Assembly: GCF_014279755.1 (NCBI RefSeq)
Contig: NZ_CP047951.1
Coordinates: 248,001-312,000 of the forward strand
Length of the DNA: 64,000 nucleotides
Reading direction: 5' to 3'
From: Synechococcus sp. PROS-U-1
Lineage (GTDB): Bacteria; Cyanobacteriota; Cyanobacteriia; PCC-6307; Cyanobiaceae
The translations under genes and the position numbers were made by a program. The notes under the pieces are model-generated. The model saw nothing but the letters and a program-made list of their open reading frames with translations, did not search any database and had not been told where the DNA came from. Positions 20,629 through 30,428 of this stretch are shown here, one piece after another. Each line of letters starts with the position of its first letter. The first letter of the stretch is position 1.

Positions 20629-20829
20629 TCAGGCGGAACCAACACCGGTGTAGGAACCATAGAAAAACAGACCTACAACAAAAAGAACTGCCATTCCCCC
20701 TGCTGTTGCAACCAGCCAGAGAGGTAGGACGCCTTCGGTCCAGCGTGACTTCCAAGGCACAGCGGGACGACCATCAGGCAAGCGATCGGGAATGCGACCG
20801 TCGGGATACGGGGATTTTTTTCCGCTCAT
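20629..20829 (-). CDS. psbJ: photosystem II protein PsbJ
   Basis: Low-molecular-weight PSII subunit near cytochrome b559 affecting electron flow between the quinone sites. 66 residues: a polar N-terminal extension of about 30 residues (longer than the roughly 40-residue PsbJ of plants, as I recall for picocyanobacteria), then the single membrane helix [22 protein letters not shown] and the conserved ending [11 protein letters not shown]. Last gene of psbE-F-L-J; the terminator follows at once. Confidence 0.95.
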   Translation of the reverse strand: MSGKKSPYPDGRIPDRLPDGRPAVPWKSRWTEGVLPLWLVATAGGMAVLFVVGLFFYGSYTGVGSA

Positions 20830-20839
20830 GGAATAAACC

Positions 20840-20959
20840 TCAGTTGAAGAAGTAGCTGGACATGAGCACGCCGGTCACGAAGACAAACAGAAGACCCAAA
20901 TAGAGGCTCGTGCGGTTGAGCTCAACCGGAAGGTTGTTGGGGTTGGGATTGCGTTCCAT
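20840..20959 (-). CDS. psbL: photosystem II protein PsbL
   Basis: 39-residue PSII subunit at the monomer-monomer interface. Starts [20 protein letters not shown] and continues into one membrane helix ending in SSYFFN, which is textbook PsbL. ATG at 20959 is fixed by the family length; the frame is open further upstream only because it runs over psbF in another frame. It lies 8 bp after psbF and 10 bp before psbJ. Confidence 0.97.
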   Translation of the reverse strand: MERNPNPNNLPVELNRTSLYLGLLFVFVTGVLMSSYFFN

Positions 20960-20967
20960 GGATCCAA

Positions 20968-21108
20968 TCAGCGACGGATGAACTGCATCGCGGCGAGAGC
21001 GCCGAGGAAGAACACCGTCGGCACGCCGAGGGTGTGAAGAGCCAGCCAACGCACCGTGAAGATCGGATAGTTGCGTGGTGTTGTTGCAACGGGGGGAGCT
21101 TGTGTCAT
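20968..21108 (-). CDS. psbF: cytochrome b559 subunit beta PsbF
   Basis: 46-residue beta subunit of PSII cytochrome b559. Translation from ATG at 21108 reads [15 protein letters not shown], then [19 protein letters not shown], ending AAMQFIRR. The haem-ligand histidine is His25 in WLALHTLG. It lies 3 bp after the psbE stop, as in all cyanobacteria. Confidence 0.97.
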   Translation of the reverse strand: MTQAPPVATTPRNYPIFTVRWLALHTLGVPTVFFLGALAAMQFIRR

Positions 21109-21111
21109 GGC

Positions 21112-21360
21112 TTATTTCAGACGAGTGTCAAGTGCAGACTTGCCTTCGTAGCGCTGGCTGACAACGGGAGCCTTGCTCTCAGATGCCTGGAAATAGGCGT
21201 CTGGACGAGGAGTTCCGAAGGCGTCATAGGCCAAGCCGGTGGACACAAACAGGAATCCTGCCAAAAAGATGGAAGGGAGTGTTACGGCGTGAATCACCCA
21301 GTAACGGATGCTCGTGATGATTTCGAAGAACGGACGTTCTCCTGTTGAGCCGGCGGCCAT
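21112..21360 (-). CDS. psbE: cytochrome b559 subunit alpha PsbE
   Basis: 82-residue alpha subunit of PSII cytochrome b559, sharing one haem with PsbF and required for PSII assembly. Starts [20 protein letters not shown]; the haem-ligand histidine is in [11 protein letters not shown]; the lumenal tail ends in SALDTRLK. First gene of psbE-F-L-J, 71 bp downstream of ycf48. A TAAGAT hexamer on the minus strand at 21385-21390 could be a -10 box of a separate psbE promoter, though no good -35 was seen. Confidence 0.98.
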   Translation of the reverse strand: MAAGSTGERPFFEIITSIRYWVIHAVTLPSIFLAGFLFVSTGLAYDAFGTPRPDAYFQASESKAPVVSQRYEGKSALDTRLK

Positions 21361-21431
21361 GGCGTTGGGCGTGTCAGGACGATGATCTTAGGAGGTGACT
21401 TTGGTCTGCCGAGGCTGAGGCTGCACCTCAG

Positions 21432-22433
21432 TTACACAGCGTTGCCGACCCAGCGCAGAAGATTTCCGCGCTCCCCGAGCACAAAGGCGTGCTCACCGTC
21501 GAAAACCATCCTGGTGAAGTTGCTTGGTTGACGGTCGCCTACGGGGTCGTTCTCCCAGCTGTCGCCACCGTCGCGGCTCACTAGCAGGGTGCCGTTACCA
21601 CCCCCTGCCCAAATCGCACCATCGTCATCCCATGCCAGATCCATGTATCCGTAGCCATTGGTGATGGGGATGATGGCTTTGCTCCAACTATCGAAGTTTC
21701 CTGGCTCATCGTTGAGGCGAATTTGCGCGCCGCGAGCAACCATCCAGAGATTCCCGTCGGGTTGGAAGCCGATGCTCTGCAAGCGCTGACTGCTAACACG
21801 CTGGTGAACTTGCCAAACGGAATCTCCTGGTTCCCACGTTGCGTAGAAATTTCCAAGCCCGCTGACGCTCACATAGCTGCCGTCGTCGCTACGACGAAGA
21901 TCGCGGACGGCGCCAGCTGCATCGGTCACCTTGGCTTCCCAGCTCGATCCATCGTTATGGGTTTCGTAGACCGCGCCCACGTTGGTGGCGAGTTCTGCGG
22001 AATGGCGATCCAGTGCTGTGATCAGGTAGGGCTCGCCGGGCAGCTTGGTGTCAAGGAACAGCCGAGTCCAGTTCTGACCACCGTCCTCGCTGTGCATCAG
22101 TAGTCCCGGCTGTCCGGCAATCCAGCCTTCATCGCCGTTGAAGTCGATACTGATCAGACGGAAATTCTCTTCGTCGGGAAGGTCAAGACTGCGTTCGTTC
22201 CAGTGGGCGCCGCCGTCGTTGGTTTCTCTGATCATCCGGTTGCTGCCCACCAGGTAGCCATGGCGGCTGTCGGTGAAGGCCACATCCAGTGGGTTGGCTT
22301 GCGTGTCGAGGTCCAAGGCTTGCCATGGGCTGGACGTCGCAAGTGGAACGTGAGTGGTGACGCAGCCGGTGAGGCTGATGCCGAGCACCAGAACCAGCAG
22401 AAACTGGGTTGCAGAATTCAACAGTCGCTTCAT
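21432..22433 (-). CDS. ycf48: photosystem II assembly factor Ycf48 (HCF136-like lipoprotein)
   Basis: Lumenal beta-propeller assembly factor that binds newly made D1 during PSII assembly and repair. 333 residues with a lipoprotein signal: hydrophobic LLVLVLGISLTGC with lipobox Cys24. The repeats show the BNR-like pattern (DGGAHWNERSL, DGGQNWTRLFL, DGSSWEAKV, DGGDSWEND). It is 9 bp downstream of the rubredoxin gene and upstream of psbEFLJ. This rubA-ycf48-psbEFLJ order is conserved in cyanobacteria and reflects a shared PSII-assembly role. Confidence 0.96.
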   Translation of the reverse strand: MKRLLNSATQFLLVLVLGISLTGCVTTHVPLATSSPWQALDLDTQANPLDVAFTDSRHGYLVGSNRMIRETNDGGAHWNERSLDLPDEENFRLISIDFNGDEGWIAGQPGLLMHSEDGGQNWTRLFLDTKLPGEPYLITALDRHSAELATNVGAVYETHNDGSSWEAKVTDAAGAVRDLRRSDDGSYVSVSGLGNFYATWEPGDSVWQVHQRVSSQRLQSIGFQPDGNLWMVARGAQIRLNDEPGNFDSWSKAIIPITNGYGYMDLAWDDDGAIWAGGGNGTLLVSRDGGDSWENDPVGDRQPSNFTRMVFDGEHAFVLGERGNLLRWVGNAV

Positions 22434-22442
22434 GGGGTGGCC

Positions 22443-22874
22443 TCAGCGCAGGGAGTAAAGGGACAAGAAGAAGGCGAAGCCAAGGGCGAGGCCGCCGAAA
22501 ATCAGGACATTCTTCTGGCCTGGGGTCATGCGGTTGACGCCGAGACCGAAATCGAGATTTTCGTCAAAGCCGCTGGCTTTGGTGCGTGGGCCAATGTCGC
22601 GGAACGCGGCCACTCTGCTGCGGCATACCGGACAACGGAACGACATTGGGTCGAGATCCATGAAGGCTGTGCCGGGTTCAACCCCGACTTTTTTCACGCC
22701 TTCATCAGGGTCATAGACGTAGCCGCAGCTGCGACATTCAAAACGGTGGGTCCGTGGATCGCTCTCCGGAGCGGTTTCAACCGGAGTGTCCACCGCTTCG
22801 GTGGTCTCAATCGGTTGGACGGACTGTTGTTCGTCGCTCACCGCTGCGTTGCTGGGAAGGGTGACTCTATCCAC
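22443..22874 (-). CDS. rubA: membrane-anchored rubredoxin RubA
   Basis: 143-residue thylakoid-associated rubredoxin needed for photosystem assembly. An acidic Glu/Thr-rich N terminus is followed by the iron site [13 protein letters not shown] (about residues 47-59) and CPVC (about 81-84), then a C-terminal membrane helix ([19 protein letters not shown]). The C-x2-C ... C-x2-C cysteines are complete. First gene of the rubA-ycf48-psbEFLJ group and divergent from ndhC with a 50-bp gap, which must hold both promoters. Confidence 0.95.
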   Translation of the reverse strand: MDRVTLPSNAAVSDEQQSVQPIETTEAVDTPVETAPESDPRTHRFECRSCGYVYDPDEGVKKVGVEPGTAFMDLDPMSFRCPVCRSRVAAFRDIGPRTKASGFDENLDFGLGVNRMTPGQKNVLIFGGLALGFAFFLSLYSLR

Positions 22875-22924
22875 GACAACTCCCGGCGGTGAATGCCAGA
22901 CTGAGCCGGTCTACGGGGACGTAC

Positions 22925-23287
22925 ATGTTTGCCTTACCCGGCTATGACGCCTTCCTGGGATTTCTGCTGATTGCTGCAGCAGTGCCTGTGTTGGCTCTGG
23001 TGACCAACAAGTTGGTTGCTCCAAAAAGCCGTGCCGGTGAGCGCCAGCTCACTTACGAATCAGGCATGGAGCCGATTGGTGGGGCTTGGATTCAATTCAA
23101 TATCCGCTACTACATGTTCGCCTTGGTCTTCGTCATCTTCGATGTCGAGACCGTGTTTCTTTATCCCTGGGCCGTGGCTTTCAACCGCCTCGGTTTGTTG
23201 GCCTTCATCGAAGCCCTGATCTTTATCGCCATTCTTTTGGTCGCCTTGGCTTACGCCTGGCGCAAAGGCGCCCTTGAGTGGAGCTAG
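22925..23287 (+). CDS. ndhC: NAD(P)H-quinone oxidoreductase subunit 3 (NdhC)
   Basis: Membrane subunit of photosynthetic NDH-1, 120 residues from ATG 22925 ([13 protein letters not shown]). Three membrane helices with the conserved loop [20 protein letters not shown] and the [15 protein letters not shown] stretch that characterise NuoA/NdhC. The frame is open 12 codons further upstream into the divergent leader, but homologues start at this methionine. First gene of ndhC-K-J, which form the Q-module connection. Confidence 0.96.
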   Translation: MFALPGYDAFLGFLLIAAAVPVLALVTNKLVAPKSRAGERQLTYESGMEPIGGAWIQFNIRYYMFALVFVIFDVETVFLYPWAVAFNRLGLLAFIEALIFIAILLVALAYAWRKGALEWS

Positions 23288-23289
23288 TT

Positions 23290-24030
23290 ATGTCAGAGAA
23301 CACCTCCCCCTCCATCTCGGCTGTACGCGACCTGCGGGAAGCGAGCTGCGGTCCGATCGGTGCCCCGACGGTCACCAATGATCTCAGCGAGAACGTCATC
23401 CTCACCAGCCTGGATGATCTGCACAATTGGGCCCGGCTGAGCAGCCTCTGGCCCCTCCTCTATGGAACGGCCTGCTGCTTCATCGAGTTCGCAGCCTTGC
23501 TGGGCTCCCGGTTTGACTTCGACCGTTTCGGTTTGGTGCCCCGCAGTTCTCCGCGTCAGGCAGACCTATTAATTGTTGCTGGCACGGTCACGATGAAGAT
23601 GGCTCCGGCACTGGTTCGCCTTTATGAGCAGATGCCGGAGCCGAAATACGTGATTGCCATGGGGGCCTGCACGATCACGGGTGGCATGTTCAGCGCTGAT
23701 TCCACCACCGCTGTTCGGGGAGTCGACAAGCTGATACCGGTTGATCTTTATTTGCCTGGGTGCCCGCCACGGCCGGAAGCGATTTTTGATGCAGTGATCA
23801 AGCTGCGCAAGAAAGTGGGCGATGAGTCTCTTGCTGAGCGCCGCAAGCATCAGCAGACCCACCGCTACATGACGGTGACCCACCAGATGAAGCGCGTTGA
23901 ACCTGTGGTGACCGGTTCTTATCTGCGTGCTGAATCCCAGAAAGCCGCTTTGGCTGCAGCTCCAGCTGGTCAGACCCTGGCCACGGATGCCGCCGTGCTC
24001 ACTCCTGCTGCTGAACCGATCGAGTCATGA
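23290..24030 (+). CDS. ndhK: NAD(P)H-quinone oxidoreductase subunit K (NdhK)
   Basis: Peripheral NDH-1 subunit holding the terminal 4Fe-4S cluster N2. About 246 residues; the cluster cysteines are in [20 protein letters not shown] and [10 protein letters not shown]. The preferred start is ATG at 23290 (MSENTSPS), 2 bp after the ndhC stop; a GTG at 23278 would overlap ndhC. The C-terminal tail beyond the NuoB core is Ala-rich. It overlaps ndhJ by 4 bp (ATGA). Confidence 0.96.
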   Translation: MSENTSPSISAVRDLREASCGPIGAPTVTNDLSENVILTSLDDLHNWARLSSLWPLLYGTACCFIEFAALLGSRFDFDRFGLVPRSSPRQADLLIVAGTVTMKMAPALVRLYEQMPEPKYVIAMGACTITGGMFSADSTTAVRGVDKLIPVDLYLPGCPPRPEAIFDAVIKLRKKVGDESLAERRKHQQTHRYMTVTHQMKRVEPVVTGSYLRAESQKAALAAAPAGQTLATDAAVLTPAAEPIES

Positions 24031-24593
24031 GCGAAACCCCTTCCAAGCAATCCTCCGGCGCTGACGACTCAGCTGCTGTTGTTGCCCCCGAGCCTGGTCC
24101 TGTGAGTCATTGGTTGAAGCAGCAGGGCTTTGATCACGACAGCCTTGACCCCGACCATCTGGGCATCGAACAGATCGGTGTTGAGGCTCCTGTGCTTCCG
24201 ATGATTGCGGCGGCCCTCAAGAGCAACGGTTTCGACTACCTGCAGTGCCAGGGGGGCTACGACGAAGGCCCGGGTGAGCAGTTGGTTTGCTTCTACCACT
24301 TGTTGGCGATGGCCGAACAGGTGGACGCCATGACTGCTGACCCTTCAGCCAAGCTGCGGGAAGTGCGGATCAAAGTGTTCCTCAGCCGCGAAGGCACCCC
24401 GTCGATTCCGTCGATTTACGGCCTGTTCCGGGGCGCTGATTGGCAGGAGCGTGAAACCTATGACATGTATGGCATTCAATTTGAGGGCCATCCCCATCCC
24501 AAGCGTCTGCTGATGCCGGAGGACTGGAAAGGTTGGCCTCTTCGTAAGGACTATGTTCAGCCCGATTTCTACGAAATGCAGGACGCCTATTGA
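24027..24593 (+). CDS. ndhJ: NAD(P)H-quinone oxidoreductase subunit J (NdhJ)
   Basis: Peripheral NDH-1 subunit related to NuoC (30-kDa subunit), 188 residues. Conserved core [38 protein letters not shown] and [17 protein letters not shown]. The N-terminal 30 residues are low-complexity Ser/Ala/Pro. Third gene of ndhC-K-J. Its last 7 bp overlap the end of the convergent yvcK-like gene. Confidence 0.96.
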   Translation: MSETPSKQSSGADDSAAVVAPEPGPVSHWLKQQGFDHDSLDPDHLGIEQIGVEAPVLPMIAAALKSNGFDYLQCQGGYDEGPGEQLVCFYHLLAMAEQVDAMTADPSAKLREVRIKVFLSREGTPSIPSIYGLFRGADWQERETYDMYGIQFEGHPHPKRLLMPEDWKGWPLRKDYVQPDFYEMQDAY

Positions 24594-25981
24594 TCGCGAT
24601 CTCTGCGATGTGATCGGTAAAAACGCATCACTGCTAAGGCAAGGCTGCGGGAATCGTGGCGCAAGGTGGCTGTTGGTCTGACTCCTTGAAGAGGTGCTTG
24701 ATGGACGTCGTAGCCATCTGAGCGAAGTCCCTCGGCATCACAGCGCACGGGATCCGCGCCGCGGCTTTGGTAGTAGCGCACCAGGTCTGAAGAGGGCAGG
24801 TTGTCCTGCGCAAGGACAGCACTGAACAGTCTGGGTTCAATGCCCAGGCTGGCGAGCTGAGCCTCGATCGCCCGGATGTGACCGCGAACATCCAGACCGT
24901 CGGTTTCACCCGGCTGCGTCATCAGGTTGCAGATGTAGAGCCGAGGAGCCCTGCTGCGTTTGATCGCACTCACCAACTCCGGCACCAGCAGATTCGGGAG
25001 CAGAGAGGTGTAGAGGCTGCCAGGCCCGAGCACGATCAGGTCGGCGTTGGCGATCGCTTCGAGCGCCCGGGGCAGGGCAGGAGGTCGTTCTGGAATGCAG
25101 CCCAGACGAACGATTGGGCTGGGGGCGTTGCCGATGTTGCTCTCCCCTTCAATGCGTTCGCCGTTTTCCAGTTCGGCCCACAGCCGCACATCCACATTGG
25201 TGGCAGGCACCACCTGACCTTGCACCGCCAGCACGCGGCTGGAGGCAGTGATGGCTGTTTCTAGATTGCCCGTGATGGCCGTCAGGGCGGAGAGGAACAG
25301 ATTGCCGAAGCTGTGACCTTCCAGACCACTCCCTGCGGAGAAGCGGTATTGGAAGAGGCGGGTGAGCAGAGGTTCCTCGGTGGAGAGAGCGGCCAGGCAG
25401 TTGCGGATGTCTCCTGGGGGCAGCACTCCAAGTTCCCGCCGGAGAACACCACTGCTCCCACCATCGTCAGCAACGGTGACGATGGCGGTGATGTGGCTGC
25501 TATAGCGCTTCAATCCACTCAGAAGGGTCGATAGGCCAGTGCCGCCACCGATAGCCACGATGTTGGGTCCCCGGTTCAAGCGGCTTTTGGCCCGCAGGGC
25601 ATCCACCAGCACGGTGTCTTTGTCGGGCGCGAGCGCCTGTTGAATCGATCCGAAGCTGCGGCTTTGCCCCCAGAGGAGCAGGCCCATGCCGATCAACACC
25701 ACCAGTGGCCCGGTGACCTCACGGGGCAACACAGTGGTGAGGGTGCTCAGCAGCCAGCTGAGGGTTTCCAGAATCCAGTAAATCGGTTTTAGATCAGCCC
25801 AGACGGCGGCACCCAGGAGAGCCATCAACAGGCCCAAGCCGGAGGTGAGCAGCCATCGCTTGACCACCAGGCCGGGTTGCAACCAGCGCATGGCCCGTTG
25901 GGATCGGGTCATCAGATCCCGTCGCCGCCGATCGCGCAACATCTGGGCCTGGCGTCTGCTTTTCGGGTGCTTCAGCGCCAA
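24587..25981 (-). CDS. YvcK/CofD-like protein with N-terminal membrane anchor
   Basis: 464-residue protein of the gluconeogenesis-factor YvcK/UPF0052 family. The C-terminal domain (from about residue 137) has [39 protein letters not shown] and [11 protein letters not shown], hallmarks of the family. The N-terminal 110 residues have two hydrophobic segments, an extension found in cyanobacterial and some other homologues. In Bacillus, YvcK binds UDP-sugars and affects wall metabolism and carbon flux; its role here is unproved. ATG at 25981 gives the first start; a methionine 14 codons in is an alternative. Divergent from the MCE ATPase gene and convergent with ndhJ. Confidence 0.9.
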   Translation of the reverse strand: MALKHPKSRRQAQMLRDRRRRDLMTRSQRAMRWLQPGLVVKRWLLTSGLGLLMALLGAAVWADLKPIYWILETLSWLLSTLTTVLPREVTGPLVVLIGMGLLLWGQSRSFGSIQQALAPDKDTVLVDALRAKSRLNRGPNIVAIGGGTGLSTLLSGLKRYSSHITAIVTVADDGGSSGVLRRELGVLPPGDIRNCLAALSTEEPLLTRLFQYRFSAGSGLEGHSFGNLFLSALTAITGNLETAITASSRVLAVQGQVVPATNVDVRLWAELENGERIEGESNIGNAPSPIVRLGCIPERPPALPRALEAIANADLIVLGPGSLYTSLLPNLLVPELVSAIKRSRAPRLYICNLMTQPGETDGLDVRGHIRAIEAQLASLGIEPRLFSAVLAQDNLPSSDLVRYYQSRGADPVRCDAEGLRSDGYDVHQAPLQGVRPTATLRHDSRSLALAVMRFYRSHRRDRDQ

Positions 25982-26064
25982 GGAATGGCTTGATCCGCAA
26001 GTTCACCGAACTGTACGGAGCTTGTCGAAAGGCGGCAGGATGTCTGTGTTTTTCGGCCCAGACC

Positions 26065-26850
26065 GTGCCGCAGCTGGAACCCGTTGTGGAAATGCGGGAC
26101 CTCACGATGCAGTGGGGGCCTCGCCCTGTTCTGGATCGGGTCAACCTGACCCTTCGCCCGGGAGAACGGTTGGCCGTGGTGGGCCCATCGGGTGCGGGCA
26201 AGTCAACGGTTCTGCGTCTGCTGGCCGGTTTGCAGCTGCCCTCCAGTGGCGAGCTGCGTTTGTTCGATCAACAACAGACTTACCTGCGGCTGGATCAGAC
26301 CGATCCGCCGGATGTGCGGCTGGTGTTCCAGAACCCCGCTCTGCTGGCATCGCTCACCGTGCAGGAGAACGTCGGCTTCCTTTTGCGTGAAAGGGCACAG
26401 CTGTCGCGAGAGGAGATTCAGGACCGTGTGAATGCCTGCCTGGAAGCTGTCGGGCTCTATGACGTGGCGCATCTCTATGCCGGGGAACTCAGTGGTGGCA
26501 TGCAGAAGCGGGTCAGCTTCGCCCGTGCCCTGATTGATGACCCCCAGCGCGGGGATCAGTCGATGCCCTTGCTGCTCTACGACGAGCCCACTGCAGGGCT
26601 AGACCCCGTGGCCTGTACCCGGATCGAGGATTTGATTGTGAAAACCACCACCGTGGCGAAGGGATGTTCTGTGGTGGTGAGTCATGTGCGCAGCACGATT
26701 GAACGGACTGCTGAACGGGTGTTGATGCTCTACGACGGCCGCTTCCAGTGGGAAGGTTCGGTGGACGCGTTCCGCACCACAGACAACCCCTATGTCGTGC
26801 AGTTCAGGACGGGTAGCCTGCGCGGACCGATGCAACCGGCGGAGCACTGA
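26065..26850 (+). CDS. MCE-type (Mla/TGD3-like) ABC transporter ATP-binding protein
   Basis: ATPase of a lipid-transport ABC system, about 261 residues. Walker A GPSGAGKST, signature LSGGMQKRVSFARA, Walker B LLLYDEPTAGLDP and a late His switch in VVVSHVRST. The spacing and the MQKR signature fit MlaF/TGD3. It is followed 5 bp later by an MlaD/TGD2-like substrate-binding protein, which fixes the system type. The start is uncertain: GTG at 26065 gives a family-sized protein; the frame opens at 25990 with an unrelated-looking Cys-rich segment. The membrane permease (MlaE/TGD1) is not next to it. Confidence 0.88.
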   Translation: MPQLEPVVEMRDLTMQWGPRPVLDRVNLTLRPGERLAVVGPSGAGKSTVLRLLAGLQLPSSGELRLFDQQQTYLRLDQTDPPDVRLVFQNPALLASLTVQENVGFLLRERAQLSREEIQDRVNACLEAVGLYDVAHLYAGELSGGMQKRVSFARALIDDPQRGDQSMPLLLYDEPTAGLDPVACTRIEDLIVKTTTVAKGCSVVVSHVRSTIERTAERVLMLYDGRFQWEGSVDAFRTTDNPYVVQFRTGSLRGPMQPAEH

Positions 26851-26855
26851 CCACC

Positions 26856-27737
26856 ATGCGACGCAGCGTTCGTGATGCCATCGTCGGTTTCACTGTGATC
26901 GGCGGCATCGTCGGGTTTTCTTCGATGGCCTTGTGGTTGAGGGGGGTGCGTTTGGGGTCCAGTCATTGGACATTGACCGCTCGTTTCAATGATGCGGCTG
27001 GTTTGGCGGAACGTTCCCCTGTCACCTATCGGGGCATCCTGGTGGGCTCAGTGCGCTCGATTGCGGTGACACCTGAAGCGGTGGTTGCTGAGCTCGAAAT
27101 TGATAAAGGTGATTTGCGCTTACCGCTGCCCGTCACGGCCACGGTCGCGTCAGGCTCTTTGTTGGGGGGTGATGCGCAGGTTTCTCTCGTGAGTCGAGGC
27201 AATCCGTTGCCAAAAGATGCCCCCCTTCCCCGTGCTGCTGACTGCCGCACTGAACAGCAGCTCTGTGATGGCAGCACGGTCGACGGTCGCGAAGCAGCCA
27301 GCTTGTCCACCGTGACGGAGGCACTGCAGGAGTTGCTGGCCGAGGCTCAGAAGGAACGGGTGATCCCCCACGCGGCGGACTCGTTGGAGCAGATCGATGC
27401 CACTGCGAAGCAATTCGAAGTGCTGACCGTGAAGCTCCAGGACGAGCTCGCCAAAGCTGCTCCAGTCATTCGCAACTTGGAGACAGCCACGGCCAATGCT
27501 GTGGCGGCAACGTCGCATGTGAACAACATCGCGTCTTCTCTCGACAATCCCCAGACGTTGAGTGAGCTCAAGCAGACGGCCGCCAATGCCGCACAGCTCA
27601 CCGCCAAGATCGATGCTGTCGGCGGCGATGTGGCACGACTCACTGGAGACCCTGAGTTCATGAAGGGCGTGCGCAATCTCACCATCGGCCTGGGTGAACT
27701 GTTTGGTGAGATCTATCCGGCGCAGACCGCCCAGTAG
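26856..27737 (+). CDS. MlaD/TGD2-like MCE-domain substrate-binding protein
   Basis: 293-residue membrane-anchored MCE protein. One N-terminal helix (IVGFTVIGGIVGFSSMALWL) is followed by the MCE domain, with the pattern LTARFNDAAGLAERSPVTYRGILVGSV (residues about 40-70), and then an alpha-helical C-terminal region of about 130 residues rich in Ala, Thr and Asn. MCE proteins form hexameric rings that carry lipids between membranes; in plants TGD2 does so between the chloroplast envelopes. It forms a two-gene unit with the ATPase. Confidence 0.88.
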   Translation: MRRSVRDAIVGFTVIGGIVGFSSMALWLRGVRLGSSHWTLTARFNDAAGLAERSPVTYRGILVGSVRSIAVTPEAVVAELEIDKGDLRLPLPVTATVASGSLLGGDAQVSLVSRGNPLPKDAPLPRAADCRTEQQLCDGSTVDGREAASLSTVTEALQELLAEAQKERVIPHAADSLEQIDATAKQFEVLTVKLQDELAKAAPVIRNLETATANAVAATSHVNNIASSLDNPQTLSELKQTAANAAQLTAKIDAVGGDVARLTGDPEFMKGVRNLTIGLGELFGEIYPAQTAQ

Positions 27738-27771
27738 ACGCGATATTTCATGGGAAACGTGTCGATTCAGT

Positions 27772-27794
27772 CACGATATTTGGGCGATATCGTG
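27772..27794. terminator. perfect hairpin between mce and chlD convergent genes
   Basis: CACGATAT (27772-27779) and ATATCGTG (27787-27794) form a perfect 8-bp stem with a 7-nt loop in the 61-bp gap between two convergent stop codons. There is no T-run on either side, so it may be a weak terminator or a 3'-end stabiliser. Confidence 0.5.
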
Positions 27795-27798
27795 CCGC

Positions 27799-29907
27799 CT
27801 AAATGCTGCTGATCGCGTCCATGGCCACCGCTGCGATTGCCTGATCGCTGGCCTTGGGCAGCTGCACGTATTTGCCTCCCGCGGCTTCGGCGAGGTCCTT
27901 GCCCATGCCGCTGCCGATGAACTTGCGTTCGGTGTCGATCACCAGAAGCTTGATGCCCAGCATCCGGTAGCGCGCGGCCACATCCAGCACCTCTTGCTTG
28001 AGGTCGGGTTTCTCCTCGCCCTCCAGTTCCGGTTGGCCCAGGGAGGTGCTGAGGGGGACGTTGCCGCGTCCGTCGGTGATCGCCACCACCACCACCTGGC
28101 CGAGATCACCTGTGGCCAGCGCATTGGCGCCGACGCGGGCGGCCTGGGTGAGCCCATGGGCCAAGGGTGAGCCACCGCCGCAGGGCATTGATTCCAGCCG
28201 GCGGCGGGCGGCGGTGATCGAGCGGGTGGGGGGCAGCAGCACTTCCGCCTGATCGCCGCGGAAGGGGATCAGGGCCACTTCATCGCGGTTTTCGTAGGCC
28301 TCGGTGAGCAGCCGGATGACGGCGCCTTTCGCGCTCTGCATCCGGTTCAGGGCCATTGATCCGCTGGCATCCACCAGGAACACCACCAGGGCACCGGCTT
28401 TGCGCTGCAGCAGCTTGGCCCGGAGGTCGCCCTCTTCGACGATGACCGAGCGGCCTGGTTCCCGCTCCCGCCGGATCTTTTGATAGGGCGCGGCGGCGCG
28501 CAGAGTCGCATCCACGGCGATCCGGCGCACCGGACCGCGGGGCAGCATCGGTTTTACGTAACGACCGCGGCTGTCGCTGAGCACCACCGAACGGCTGCCG
28601 CTGTTACCGCTCTTGGCCTTGGCGGCATTGAACAGCAACAGATCGGGGTCCACGTCGATCGCCTCCGGATCGAGCATGAACTCCTCGGGCACCGCCGGTG
28701 GAGTCTGATCGTCCTCGCCGTCGCCCTCATCATCGTCGGTGTTGTCGTCGTCGCTGCTGTCCTCCGGTGGATCGTTCTCTTCCTCGTCGGATCCCTCCGG
28801 TGGCGGCGGAGGATTCTCCTGCTGCTGGTCGCCTTGGTCCTGGGGTGGTGGCGGCGGCTCCTGATCTTCCGGCGGTGGCGGTTCCATCTGCTGGTCCGGT
28901 GGCGGCATCTGGGAGGCCCGCGGCGCAATCACCAGGGCGACGGCCACCTGAAGGTCGTCGGCTTCCACACGATCCCGGCCGCTCAGGGCGGCATGGGCCT
29001 TGGCCACCCGCACTGCGTAGAGCTCGGAGCGGTGGCCTTCCACACCGCCGCGGATCGCTTCGGTCACCAGGTATTCGATCTGCTCGCGGGTGATCTGCAC
29101 ATCTGGCAGCCACTGGCGGGCCAGCAGGAGCTGGGTGGCCAGTGCATCGGTTTCCTCGCCCCACTTTTCGGCAAAGCTGCGGCTGCACTGGCCATGGCTG
29201 ATCACTGCATTGGTGATTTCCACCCGCTGCTCGGTGCTCACCAGTTGGTTCGCCGAAAGCGCGATGGCAAAGCGGTCCAGCAGATGATCACGGACGTTGC
29301 CTTCCTCCGGGTTGTAAGTCGCGATCAGCAGCGGCCGGCAGGGATGGCTGAGGCTGAGACCTTCCCTCTCGACCCGGTTCTCGCCGCTGCCCACGGCCGC
29401 CAGCATCAGGTTCACGATGCCGTCATCCAGCAGGTTCAGCTCATCGACGTAGAGAACGCCGCGGTGAGCATCGGCCAGAAGCCCCGGCTGAAAGACGGCA
29501 CTGCCGCTGGAGAGCGAGGCGGCCACATCCACGGCACCTACCAGACGGTCTTCGGTGATGCCAAGGGGGATTTGGATGAAGGGGGCGGGGATGACCGCGG
29601 AGGGGGCGTCGCCGGTGATTCGCTCCCGTGTGGCCGCATCCCATTCCTCTGGGTTTTGCGGGTCGAGGTTGCGCCCGACACCGCCTTCAGCATCCAGAAC
29701 GTCGATGGGGGGGAGAAGGGCGTGGAGCCCCCTGGCCAGGACCGATTTGCCGGTGCCGCGCCCGCCGGCGATCACCACTCCGCCCAGGCCGGGATCCACG
29801 GCGGCCAACAGCAGCGCCAGTTTCAGGGTCCCGTGTCCGGTGATCGCCGCCAGCGGAAAGGCACGGGTGGCCTGGTCGTCCTTCACCGCTACACCGGTTG
29901 CCACCAT
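27799..29907 (-). CDS. chlD: magnesium chelatase subunit ChlD
   Basis: Subunit D of the ChlH-ChlI-ChlD complex that inserts Mg into protoporphyrin IX for chlorophyll. 702 residues from ATG 29907. N-terminal AAA domain ([14 protein letters not shown] near 48-61, then [11 protein letters not shown]), a Pro- and Asp/Glu-rich linker in the middle ([13 protein letters not shown], then a long acidic run), and a C-terminal von Willebrand A domain with the MIDAS motif [14 protein letters not shown]. This order is specific for ChlD. The frame continues 57 codons upstream over folK without family similarity. Convergent with the mce gene. Confidence 0.97.
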   Translation of the reverse strand: MVATGVAVKDDQATRAFPLAAITGHGTLKLALLLAAVDPGLGGVVIAGGRGTGKSVLARGLHALLPPIDVLDAEGGVGRNLDPQNPEEWDAATRERITGDAPSAVIPAPFIQIPLGITEDRLVGAVDVAASLSSGSAVFQPGLLADAHRGVLYVDELNLLDDGIVNLMLAAVGSGENRVEREGLSLSHPCRPLLIATYNPEEGNVRDHLLDRFAIALSANQLVSTEQRVEITNAVISHGQCSRSFAEKWGEETDALATQLLLARQWLPDVQITREQIEYLVTEAIRGGVEGHRSELYAVRVAKAHAALSGRDRVEADDLQVAVALVIAPRASQMPPPDQQMEPPPPEDQEPPPPPQDQGDQQQENPPPPPEGSDEEENDPPEDSSDDDNTDDDEGDGEDDQTPPAVPEEFMLDPEAIDVDPDLLLFNAAKAKSGNSGSRSVVLSDSRGRYVKPMLPRGPVRRIAVDATLRAAAPYQKIRREREPGRSVIVEEGDLRAKLLQRKAGALVVFLVDASGSMALNRMQSAKGAVIRLLTEAYENRDEVALIPFRGDQAEVLLPPTRSITAARRRLESMPCGGGSPLAHGLTQAARVGANALATGDLGQVVVVAITDGRGNVPLSTSLGQPELEGEEKPDLKQEVLDVAARYRMLGIKLLVIDTERKFIGSGMGKDLAEAAGGKYVQLPKASDQAIAAVAMDAISSI

Positions 29908-29945
29908 GGACACGTTCAGCCCGTTCGTGCGCGCCAGTCTCGCTG

Positions 29946-30422
29946 ATGCCCTCGATTGATGATGCTTCTGTTGCGGTGGCGCTGGGAGCAAACCGACCCA
30001 GTGCGGTCGGATCGCCGCGCGAGACGTTGCTGGCGGTACGGCCTTTGCTGGAAGAGCTCTTTGGAGGCTGGGCCGCACAAGATCTTCGCTTTTGCTGGTC
30101 GCAGCTGTTGGAGACCGAGCCCATCGGACCGATCCAGCAGCCTGACTTTGTCAATGCGGTGGTGCTGGTGAAGGGCCTGAGGGTTGTGCCTTCCGAACGA
30201 TTGGCTCTGGATTTGTTGCAGCGCTTGCATGGGCTTGAACGTCGCTTTGGGCGTGAGCGGTCCCAAGAGCAGCGCTGGGGTCCCCGCAGCCTCGATCTCG
30301 ACTTGTTGTTCTGGGGTGAACTACGCCTCGACCATCCCCAGTTGATCCTTCCCCATCCCCGGATGCATTTGCGGACCTTTGTGCTGGAGCCGCTGTTGCA
30401 GGCGATGCAGCAGCGGCCATAA
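29946..30422 (+). CDS. folK: HPPK, 6-hydroxymethyldihydropterin pyrophosphokinase
   Basis: Folate biosynthesis enzyme that pyrophosphorylates 6-hydroxymethyl-7,8-dihydropterin. 158 residues from ATG 29946: [17 protein letters not shown] at the N terminus, [18 protein letters not shown], and the catalytic signature [15 protein letters not shown] with the two metal-binding aspartates, then [16 protein letters not shown]. Divergent from chlD with a 38-bp gap. The frame upstream of 29946 lies over chlD and is not part of the protein. Confidence 0.95.
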   Translation: MPSIDDASVAVALGANRPSAVGSPRETLLAVRPLLEELFGGWAAQDLRFCWSQLLETEPIGPIQQPDFVNAVVLVKGLRVVPSERLALDLLQRLHGLERRFGRERSQEQRWGPRSLDLDLLFWGELRLDHPQLILPHPRMHLRTFVLEPLLQAMQQRP

Positions 30423-30428
30423 CTGGTC

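Noticed and set aside
28480-29946. 488-codon plus-strand frame opposite chlD
   Set aside because: Shadow of chlD; its hydrophobic stretch ([12 protein letters not shown]) comes from the antisense of the acidic ChlD linker.
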